Source: CAZTQN01 sp964615765
GTDB lineage: Bacteria; Planctomycetota; Phycisphaerae; Phycisphaerales; UBA1924
Assembly: GCA_964615765.1 (NCBI GenBank)
Contig: CAZTQN010000008.1
Coordinates: forward strand, 1 to 64,000
Direction of reading: 5' to 3'
DNA: 64,000 nt
The position numbers were made by a program, and so were the translations under genes. How positions within the stretch are numbered: the stretch's first letter is position 1; each line of letters opens with the position of its first letter. Positions 57,183 through 64,000 of the stretch are shown here, piece after piece. Below the pieces are notes generated by a model. That model worked only from the letters and a program-made list of their open reading frames with translations. It did not search any database and was not told the DNA's origin.

Positions 57183-59189
57183 TCAGGCCCCCTGCCCGCC
57201 CCACCCCGGCGTCATGCGGCTGAGCAGCGCCGCCGCACACCGCCGCGCCCGCACGCGTACCGCCTCCGACCCGTCGGCGTGCACCATGCCCGCCACCGTG
57301 CCCGCGACACCCTCCCACGGCAAATCGCGGCACTCGCTCACCGTCCGCTCCATCAGCCACAGCCCCGCGATGCGGTGCTCGGCCCGTTCATCCACCAGCA
57401 AGGGCCGCACGAGCGCGAGCGCCGACGCCCCGCCCGCACGCCGCCCGCCGCCATCGCTCACGCCGATCAGCACGCCCGTCATCTCCGCACGGATCGCGCT
57501 GGCCCGCACGCGGTGGTGCGCGTCGTTCTTGAGTTCGACGACCGCCCGCGCCGCCGCCTCCGTCTCGCTCGCAGGCGTGTGGCCGCGCCGCACCATCCGC
57601 GTCAGTCCGTCGGCGGCGTTGGCGCGCACGCGCGGGTCGGGGTGGCGCGTCGCCTCGATCACCGAGCGCATCGCGCTCGCCGTCCCCGCGCCCGCCAGCA
57701 CGCGCACCGCCGTCGCCGCCACGCGCCGCTCGTCCGCGTTGCCCATTGCGCCCGGCATCGCGCTCCGCCGGATGAGCGTGCGCAGGTCCGTCTCGATCTC
57801 AGCCCCCAGCCCGAGCCTTTCGGCGACCCGCAGCCCGCCGATCCGCACCGCGACGCCGCCCGCTTCCTCCAGCACGCGGCGGCGCAGTTCCACCACAAAC
57901 CCCGCGCGGTCCGACCGCACCATCCGCCGCGCCAGCAGGCGGCTGCCCGTGTCGTCCACGCACCACGGCGTCTGCGCGTCGAACACCGCCGCCGCCAGTT
58001 CGCGGATCGGCCCGTGCCCGCTCCGCGCCAGCGTCCCCGTCAGGCGCGCCAGCGTCTGCCGCCCCAGCCGGGCCCGGCCCCAGGGCGTGTACCCCGCCCG
58101 CACCGCGGCGCACGCGACGCGCGGGTCCTCGTCCATCGCCGCGTCGAGCAGCACGTCCGCCGGCCCGTCGCGCTCGACGATCTCGCGCACCAACGACCAC
58201 CGCACCGCCGCCCGCGGATCGGCCAGAAGCCCGATCGCCGCGTTCCACGCCGACTCCTGCCCCGCCGCCCCCAGCACCCGCGCCACCCGCATCGCGGCCC
58301 GATCGTCGTCGGGCCCGATGAACCGCTCGTCGGCAAAGACGCCCTCGGCGTCCTTCGCCCGCACTTTCACCCCGCGCGCCCACGCCCGCGCCCGGGCCGG
58401 ATGCGCCACCAGATACGCCGATCCCAGCATCCGCCCGTACGGCCCCGCACCATCGCCCGCCTCCGGCGTCAGCACCCGCTCCACGCACGCCCGCTCAACC
58501 CCGCCGAGCACGAGCATCTGCCACGCCCGCTCGCGCGCCTCGGCGGGGCTCATCCCCACCGCGCCTTTTCGGAGGGCCGCGCGGATCTCCCTGTGCGCAA
58601 CGTCGTCGCCCTCATCGAACCACGCCGTCAGCCCGCGTGTCGCGGTCCGCCGCGCCGCCGGCGTCGCCATCATGGCGATGCTGGCCCGCACGATCTCGGA
58701 GCGCCGGTGCCGATCCAGCCGAGCCAGCCCTTCGCACAGGACGTTCTGCAGCGCCTCGCGCACGTCGCGCGTCGCACCGGCCCCGCCGAGCACGCGCCGG
58801 GCCACGCGTTCCACCCCGCCCGCCGCGGCGTCCGCGATCGAGGCGTCGGCGTCCCCCAGCCCCGCCCCCAATGCCAGGATCACCTCCGGCGCATCGCACT
58901 CGCCCCCAAGTTCAACCCCCGCCCGCCGCAAAGCCACCTCGGGAGAGGTGGCCAGGAACTGGGCGACCTCCACCCACCGCTCCGCCCCGGCGGCCAGCAC
59001 CTGCGTCCGGTCCCCCTCGTCGAGATGGTGCAGGTGCAGGGCGAGCGCGACCCACGGCTTGGTCGAGCGCGACCGCCGCCCGAGCCGGATCAGCGTCGCG
59101 ACCGCGGCCCGCCGCTCCTCTGGCGTCGACGCCAGAACCAGCGATTCCGCCGCCCGCTCGCACGCTCGTGTGGATCCAAACCCCAGCAC
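57183..59189 (-). CDS. HEAT-like repeat protein of unknown function
   Basis: Product of 668 residues from a GTG start, with no signal or membrane segment. Roughly 30-40-residue helical repeats cover the chain, with Ala/Arg-rich helices of the type VRWSLVREIVERDGPADVLL, DPRVACAAVRAGY, DPRVRANAADGLTRM and HHRVRASAIRAEM, where the DPRVR and RASA-like turns are HEAT hallmarks. Such proteins form curved scaffolds. No catalytic motif is visible. It is convergent with the hydrolase gene, with a 17-base gap, and divergent from the next gene over 389 bases. Confidence 0.6.
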   Translation of the reverse strand: MLGFGSTRACERAAESLVLASTPEERRAAVATLIRLGRRSRSTKPWVALALHLHHLDEGDRTQVLAAGAERWVEVAQFLATSPEVALRRAGVELGGECDAPEVILALGAGLGDADASIADAAAGGVERVARRVLGGAGATRDVREALQNVLCEGLARLDRHRRSEIVRASIAMMATPAARRTATRGLTAWFDEGDDVAHREIRAALRKGAVGMSPAEARERAWQMLVLGGVERACVERVLTPEAGDGAGPYGRMLGSAYLVAHPARARAWARGVKVRAKDAEGVFADERFIGPDDDRAAMRVARVLGAAGQESAWNAAIGLLADPRAAVRWSLVREIVERDGPADVLLDAAMDEDPRVACAAVRAGYTPWGRARLGRQTLARLTGTLARSGHGPIRELAAAVFDAQTPWCVDDTGSRLLARRMVRSDRAGFVVELRRRVLEEAGGVAVRIGGLRVAERLGLGAEIETDLRTLIRRSAMPGAMGNADERRVAATAVRVLAGAGTASAMRSVIEATRHPDPRVRANAADGLTRMVRRGHTPASETEAAARAVVELKNDAHHRVRASAIRAEMTGVLIGVSDGGGRRAGGASALALVRPLLVDERAEHRIAGLWLMERTVSECRDLPWEGVAGTVAGMVHADGSEAVRVRARRCAAALLSRMTPGWGGQGA

Positions 59190-59578
59190 CGCTCACTCCC
59201 GTGGTGTACGGCCCACCCAAATCAGGGAACTCGAATCGGTTTAGCGAACTGACCACCTACAGGTTGTGGCTTGCAACCTCTGTTCATCGAAATATCGGGG
59301 TCGATTGTTGCACTTTTGTCTTGAACCGACAGCCGCACACGATCACAATGTTCTCTGAAGACCGCTCCGGCCCGACTTCGCGACTCGGGGAGAGCACGCC
59401 CAGCCCGATGATTTCACCCGATGTTTATGAAACCTTCACGTCCTGACCGCGAACGGACTGGCCTTCCCGGCCTCGAACACGCCGCCGCTTTCGGGCACTG
59501 ATGGACCACCAGGCGCGGCCGTGACGCCCCCCCGCCCCCCCGCCCCCCTCGACCCCCCGCACTCTCGCGCACACGACC
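59190..59578. other. 389-base divergent intergenic region
   Basis: It holds the presumed start regions of the HEAT-like gene (minus) and the hypothetical gene (plus). The section 59230-59340 is AT-richer than its surroundings and contains a small inverted repeat, AGGTTG (59261-59266), loop TGGCTTG, CAACCT (59274-59279). I could not fix a promoter. No open reading frame here looks coding; the C-run at 59526-59558 is a low-complexity stretch. Confidence 0.5.
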
Positions 59579-60121
59579 ATGAACATCCCGGCCCGCATCC
59601 CGTCGATCCAGTCCTGTCAGCTCCTGCTCTACCGCCGCCCGCTGCACCCGGAGCTGTTCCCGCTCCGCCAGCGCCGCGCCTTCCGGCACGGGCAATACGA
59701 ACTGGAAGCCTGGATCATGCCCGGCGGGCACCTGCTCCGCTTCCGTGTCAACGGGTTTGCCTGCTGCGAACTGCTGACTGACCAAGAAGGCAACCTGCCG
59801 GTCGACGGGGCCGTCACCGCCTTCCCCGTCGCCGGCGAGCACGAGTTCAAGCACGTCTTCGCCGCCGAACGCGTCGGCTACCTCGTCAGTTCCCAGACCG
59901 AAACCCTCTCGGAATCGCTCTACAGCACCACCTACTCCGAGATGATCGACTACGCCCGCGATACCAACGCCATCTCCTTCGAATGGTCCGACGGCGACGG
60001 CAAAAACCTCTCCGTCCTCGACGTGCAGCGCCTGGGCAAGGAAGTACACGCCCAGTCGTTCCACCTCGTCGCCGCCGGCGGCGTGGTCATCCGCACGCAG
60101 ACCATCTTCGAACATCACTAA
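59579..60121 (+). CDS. Hypothetical protein
   Basis: Product of 180 residues from the ATG at 59579 with no signal or membrane segment. It appears as an alternating strand/helix protein (QSCQLLLYRRPLHPELFPLR, YELEAWIMPGGHLLRFRVNG, EHEFKHVFAAERVGYLVSSQ, MIDYARDTNAISFEWSDGDG). The even, well-mixed composition is that of a real folded protein. I think of a DUF2617-like family but cannot confirm it. Its context (after a HEAT-like gene, before ileS) gives no clue. Confidence 0.7.
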   Translation: MNIPARIPSIQSCQLLLYRRPLHPELFPLRQRRAFRHGQYELEAWIMPGGHLLRFRVNGFACCELLTDQEGNLPVDGAVTAFPVAGEHEFKHVFAAERVGYLVSSQTETLSESLYSTTYSEMIDYARDTNAISFEWSDGDGKNLSVLDVQRLGKEVHAQSFHLVAAGGVVIRTQTIFEHH

Positions 60122-60458
60122 CGCCCCCCTTCCACCGGCCGTTCAACTCGCGGCCGCGTCGAGCCGACCTAGACTTGCCCATGCTCGTCCGCCCCGCCGC
60201 CATCGCGATTCGAATTACCGAGCCCCGCTGAGGCTCGCCGCGGCACGGACCGACCCCGATCGACATGATCGATGACGGCCCCCGCCGGCGCCTTCGCGGG
60301 GCGTTCTCGCATTCCCGCCGCGCCCCGGTCCACCCGGCGAGCGCTGGCCCACGTCGTACCATCGTCCCCCTTCCCGGCCCGGTCGCGCCGGCCCCTTGTG
60401 CCCGCGGCCCGGTTCCTTCCGCCTCGTGCGTCCGCTGTTCACCCGTGTGGAGATTCCC
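60122..60458. other. 337-base leader region before ileS
   Basis: C-rich sequence with no credible gene. I find no T-box or other aminoacyl-tRNA-synthetase leader element, and only a weak 5-base inverted repeat near 60221. The last bases, GGAGATTCCC before the GTG, form the ribosome site for ileS. Confidence 0.5.
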
Positions 60459-63400
60459 GTGACTCAGTCCCAGAGCAACCCTGCCCCGAACACGCCCGCC
60501 GCCGCGCCCCAGGGCGACGGCGCCCAGCGTGAAGGCGGCTCCAAGTACCGCGCCACGCTGAACCTGCCCAAGACCTCGTTCCCGATGAAGGCCAGCCTGG
60601 TGCAGAACGAGCCGGCCAGCCTGAAGCGCTGGGCCCAGGTCGGCGTGTACCAGAAGCTGCGATCCGCGAAGGCCGGCACGCCGCGCTTCGTCTTCCACGA
60701 CGGCCCGCCGTACGCCAACGGCAACATCCACATGGGGCACCTGATGAACAAGTGCCTCAAGGACTTTGTCGTCCGCACCAAGACCATGGCCGGGTTCGAT
60801 TGCCCCTACGTCCCCGGCTGGGACTGCCACGGCTTGCCCATCGAGCACAAGGTCGTGAGCGACATGCACGAAGGCGGCAAGACCGCCAAGCTCGCCACTC
60901 TGCCCGACGACCAGCGCAAGCTCATCGTCCGCAAGGAGTGCCAGAAGTACGCCGAGAAGTTCGTGAAGCTGCAGAGCGAGCAGATGGCCCGCCTGCTGAC
61001 GCTCGCCGACTACGAGCACCCCTACCTCACGATGCACCCGGCCTACGAAGGGGCCACGCTGGAAGTGCTCGCCGGGCTGGTCGAGAAGGGCCTGGTGTAC
61101 CGCGCGCTCAAGCCGGTGCACTGGTCGATCGCCAACGAGACGGCCCTCGCGGAGGCCGAACTGGAATACGAAGACCGCGAAGACCTGAGCGTCTACGTCG
61201 ACTTCGAGGCCCTCGACGCGGACGCGGTCTACGACGCGTTCAACCTTCCGCCGCATTCGAACGCAGACGAGGACGAGGATGAGCCGGACGCGGGTGATGC
61301 TCCCGCCGACGCCCCGCGCGCCAAGGGTCCGAAACCCGGCGTCCGCCCGTCGACGCGCCCGACGTTCATGATCTGGACCACCACGCCTTGGACGCTCCCG
61401 GCGAACGTCGGCGTCGCCGTCAGCCCGCGCGTCGAGTACGCGCTGGTCTTCGTTGACGGCAACGTGTGCGTGCTCGCGAAGGACCTGGTCGAGAAGGTCA
61501 CCCGCCTGGCCAAGGCCGACACCGTCGTCGTGCTCGCGACCACCACCGGCGACCGCCTGATCGGCCTGCGGTATCGGCACCCGTTCGTTTCGACGCCGCC
61601 CGCGTGCGGCCTTGGACGCCGGTGCGACGAGCGCAAGCTGTGGTCCGTCGTGCCCGCCGAGTACGTCACCACCGAAGACGGCACCGGCCTGGTCCACACC
61701 GCGCCGGGCCACGGCGACGAGGACTACGCCACCGGCCTCCGCGAAGGCCTGCCCGTCTACAGCCCCGTCAAGGGCGACGGCACCTACGACGACACCGCGC
61801 CCGACTGGCTCCGCGGCGTGAGCGTCTGGGACGCCAACCGCCGCGTCACCGACTGGCTCCGCTCCAGCGGGCATCTGTTCCACGATCACACCTTCGTGCA
61901 CAGCTACCCGCACGACTGGCGCAGCAAAACGCCCACCATCTTCCGCTGCACCGAGCAATGGTTCGTCAGCGTCGAGGGCCCGCACCACACGGCGTTCCGC
62001 GCCGATCGCTCCGCGCCCGCCAACCTGCGCGAGATGGCCCTCCGCGCCGTCGCCGATCGCCCAGAGCAGCCCGGACAGCACACCGTCGACTTCGTCCCCG
62101 ATTGGGGCCGCAACCGCATGCGCGGCATGCTCGAATCCCGCCCCGACTGGTGCATCTCGCGCCAGCGCGCCTGGGGCCTGCCCATCCCCGCGTTCCACAC
62201 GCCCGAGGGCGGCGTGCTCCTCACCGCCGCCAGCGTCCGCGCCGTCGCGAAGGCCGTCCGCGAGAAAGGCTCCGACCTCTGGTTCACCGGCTCCCCGGCC
62301 GACCTCCTCGCCCACTACCAGCCCGCGAGCGACCCGGACCCGATGGCCAAGGTCGTCTTCCCCGACGGCAACGTTGCCGCCGTCGCCCCGCGCCTGAGCA
62401 AGGGCAAGGACATCCTCGACGTCTGGTTTGAGTCCGGCTCGAGCTGGAACGCCGTCATGCGCGAACGCAGCAACGGGGCCGACTATCCGATCGACCTCTA
62501 CCTCGAAGGTTCCGACCAGCACCGCGGCTGGTTCCAGTTGTCGCTCCTGCCCGCGCTGGGCGTCACGGGTCAGCCCCCCTTCAAGACTGTGCTCACGCAC
62601 GGGTTCATGGTCGACAAGCACGGCAAGAAAATGTCGAAGAGCCTGGGCAATGACATCAAGGTCGAAGACCTGCTGCGCGATCACGGCGCCGATGTCTGCC
62701 GCTGGTGGGTCGCGTCGCTCAGTTACGAGAACGACGTCAAGGTCGACATGGAGTTCTTCACGCTCGCGGGCGAGAGCTACCGCAAGGTCCGCAACACGCT
62801 CCGCTTCATGCTGAGCAACCTCGACGACTTCACGCCCTCGGGCGATGGGGCCGCCGGGCATTGCGTGAACCTGTCCGCTATCCCGCCCACGAGCCTGGAC
62901 GCCTGGGTGCTGTCGGAGTTCGACGCGCTCTCGGCCCGCGTGCGTGACGCGTACCGGCGCTACGACTTCCGCACGGCGCACGGCGCGCTGTACGACTTCT
63001 GCAACCAGACGCTCTCGGCGGTCTATCTGTCGGCGATCAAGGACCGCCTGTACTGCGATGCGCCGGGCTCGCCGCGCCGGCGCCGCACTCAGACCGTGCT
63101 GTGGGACCTGACCGACGGCCTGTGCCGCCTGCTGGCCCCGATCCTGTGCCACACCGCCGACGAAGCCTTCCGCGCCCTGTGGAAGACCGACGCGAAGGAC
63201 ACGACGCGGTGCGTGCACCTGCTCCCCTTCATCGAGGGCTTCGGCGTCAAGGCCGACGCCGGCTGGGCCGCGGTGATGCCCGTGGTCGAGACCGCCACCC
63301 GCGCGCTCGAGGCGGCCAAGAAGGACATGGGCGTTGAGAACCCGCTGGACGCGGGGCTGGCCCTTCCCGACGCGGACGGCGTGCTGGCGACATTCGACAC

Positions 63401-63587
63401 GGTCGACCTGGCCGACCTGCTGGGCGTCAGCCGCGTCACGCTCGATCGCGGCCTTGCCGCACCGAAGGTGATCGACCTCCGCGACCAGCCGCGCTGCGAG
63501 CGGTCCTGGAAGCGCGATGGGACGGTGAAGGTCCGATCCGACGGCGGGCTGCTCTCGGACCGAGACGCGGCCGCCGTCGGCGTCTAA
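60459..63587 (+). CDS. ileS: Isoleucyl-tRNA synthetase
   Basis: Product of 1042 residues from the GTG at 60459, with GGAG 6-7 bases upstream; the frame is open to 60396 but that part is not protein-like. Class I motifs are HMGH (91-94, in GNIHMGHL) and KMSKS (724-728). IleRS-specific text includes YVPGWDCHGLPIEHKV and RFVFHDGPPYANG, and the editing domain has TTTPWTLPANVGVAV and GTGLVHTAPGHGDEDY. An acidic linker (about 267-290, DEDEDEPDAGDAPADAP) splits the editing insert. The C-terminal zinc-finger region retains only one Cys (PRCERSWKRDG), so the usual zinc site seems lost. It is essential for translation. Confidence 0.95.
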   Translation: MTQSQSNPAPNTPAAAPQGDGAQREGGSKYRATLNLPKTSFPMKASLVQNEPASLKRWAQVGVYQKLRSAKAGTPRFVFHDGPPYANGNIHMGHLMNKCLKDFVVRTKTMAGFDCPYVPGWDCHGLPIEHKVVSDMHEGGKTAKLATLPDDQRKLIVRKECQKYAEKFVKLQSEQMARLLTLADYEHPYLTMHPAYEGATLEVLAGLVEKGLVYRALKPVHWSIANETALAEAELEYEDREDLSVYVDFEALDADAVYDAFNLPPHSNADEDEDEPDAGDAPADAPRAKGPKPGVRPSTRPTFMIWTTTPWTLPANVGVAVSPRVEYALVFVDGNVCVLAKDLVEKVTRLAKADTVVVLATTTGDRLIGLRYRHPFVSTPPACGLGRRCDERKLWSVVPAEYVTTEDGTGLVHTAPGHGDEDYATGLREGLPVYSPVKGDGTYDDTAPDWLRGVSVWDANRRVTDWLRSSGHLFHDHTFVHSYPHDWRSKTPTIFRCTEQWFVSVEGPHHTAFRADRSAPANLREMALRAVADRPEQPGQHTVDFVPDWGRNRMRGMLESRPDWCISRQRAWGLPIPAFHTPEGGVLLTAASVRAVAKAVREKGSDLWFTGSPADLLAHYQPASDPDPMAKVVFPDGNVAAVAPRLSKGKDILDVWFESGSSWNAVMRERSNGADYPIDLYLEGSDQHRGWFQLSLLPALGVTGQPPFKTVLTHGFMVDKHGKKMSKSLGNDIKVEDLLRDHGADVCRWWVASLSYENDVKVDMEFFTLAGESYRKVRNTLRFMLSNLDDFTPSGDGAAGHCVNLSAIPPTSLDAWVLSEFDALSARVRDAYRRYDFRTAHGALYDFCNQTLSAVYLSAIKDRLYCDAPGSPRRRRTQTVLWDLTDGLCRLLAPILCHTADEAFRALWKTDAKDTTRCVHLLPFIEGFGVKADAGWAAVMPVVETATRALEAAKKDMGVENPLDAGLALPDADGVLATFDTVDLADLLGVSRVTLDRGLAAPKVIDLRDQPRCERSWKRDGTVKVRSDGGLLSDRDAAAVGV

Positions 63588-63770
63588 CAGCGCCCCGCCG
63601 GCGCGGGACAACGCCCCCGTGCCGGCACGTCCGCGTTCCTCACCATCGCGGCCCGCGTGTTGCCCGTCCGCAACGCGCGTGCCGCCTGCGCTGGCGCGCC
63701 GGGGCATGGTTGTGGACATTTCGCAACGCCCGATGCAACAGCGGGTTGTGGTCATCGATACCGGATCGCG

Positions 63771-64000
63771 ATGCCCACGGACCCGAGCGACAAGCCCGCC
63801 CGCGACGACGCTTCCTCTCACCCGCGCCCCGAGCCCGGCCCGCGCGAGCACAGCGCCCGGACGCCCGAGAACGCGCCCGACGCCGGCGGCGCCGCGCGTC
63901 CGCCCGCGCTGCGGCGTGTCGTCGTTCGACCCGCCGCCAGCCCCGACCCGGTCGACGCCGCCTTCGTCGCCAGCCGCCTGACGACGCTCACGCACGACCT
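63771..64000 (+). CDS. Truncated gene at the right edge, unknown (possible signalling protein)
   Basis: An ATG at 63771 opens a frame that runs to the end of the window (76 residues visible). The first 45 residues are hydrophilic Pro/Asp/Arg-rich. The last part, VDAAFVASRLTTLTHDL, could be the start of a helix such as the dimerisation/phosphoacceptor helix of a histidine kinase (T-H-D-L), but this is too little to assign. It starts 183 bases after ileS, so it may be a separate unit. Confidence 0.4.
   Translation, partial: MPTDPSDKPARDDASSHPRPEPGPREHSARTPENAPDAGGAARPPALRRVVVRPAASPDPVDAAFVASRLTTLTHD

Noticed and set aside
59190..59480. tRNA or other RNA gene in the AT-richer gap
   Set aside because: No TPsiC-like GGTTCGANNCC arm or cloverleaf; only a 6-base-pair hairpin.
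60122..60458. T-box or riboswitch in the ileS leader
   Set aside because: No T-box core sequence, terminator/antiterminator pair or specifier stem could be found.
1..64000. CRISPR arrays and insertion sequences
   Set aside because: No regularly spaced repeats of CRISPR size, no transposase motif and no terminal inverted repeats were seen.

Overview
The window is very GC-rich DNA with densely packed, often overlapping genes. It looks like a chromosomal segment of a didermic, flagellated planctomycete, probably of the Phycisphaerae type. The pointers are the LPS-envelope genes (an OstA/LptC-like protein and LpxI), many Ala/Pro-rich lipoproteins and zinc-ribbon membrane proteins of unknown function, frequent GTG starts, and the family mix. 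This taxonomic call is an inference. I see no rRNA, tRNA, CRISPR array, insertion sequence or prophage.

Left part (1-11 kb): the 3' end of an OstA/LptC-like gene, an orphan nuoC on the opposite strand, a TIM-barrel-like hypothetical, a small conserved protein, a TolB-like beta-propeller lipoprotein, a second lipoprotein, a XerC-type recombinase, an S41 peptidase and a secreted hypothetical. Short tandem repeats and hairpins occupy the gaps here.

Centre (11-43 kb): one long run of minus-strand genes. Read in transcription order, from 43.3 kb down to 11.1 kb, it holds a TPR membrane protein, flgN-like, a histidine kinase, a sigma-54 activator, flgB, flgC, fliE, fliF, fliG, fliH, fliI, fliJ, motE-like, fliK, flgD, a TIGR02530-type flagellar gene, flgE, motA-like, fliL, fliN, fliO, fliP, fliQ, fliR, flhB, flhA, flhF, flhG, a small membrane gene, fliA and folK. 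Together these give the rod base, MS ring, part of the switch, hook, export gate and ATPase, pole/number control and the flagellar sigma factor. The order is the classic flgE-motA-motB-fliL-fliM-fliN layout, but motB and fliM are missing from their expected slots. Candidate regulatory sites include a -24/-12 box between the sigma-54 activator and flgB, and a perfect DnaA box beside a promoter in front of fliA.

Right part (43-64 kb): a tightly overlapped minus-strand operon of envelope genes (zinc ribbon, unknown, lipoprotein, RDD protein) sits divergent from lpxI and a TlyA/FtsJ-like methyltransferase. After these come obg, a zinc-ribbon membrane protein, ispG, an Hpf-like protein, an MFS transporter, a second zinc-ribbon membrane protein, a GNAT enzyme, a PilZ protein, an alpha/beta-hydrolase lipoprotein with no visible start codon, a HEAT-like protein, a hypothetical and ileS. 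A truncated gene runs off the right edge.

On the + strand, G clearly exceeds C in sampled lines up to about 29 kb, then the bias fades or reverses. This happens inside the co-directional flagellar cluster, so it may be a replication-related switch.
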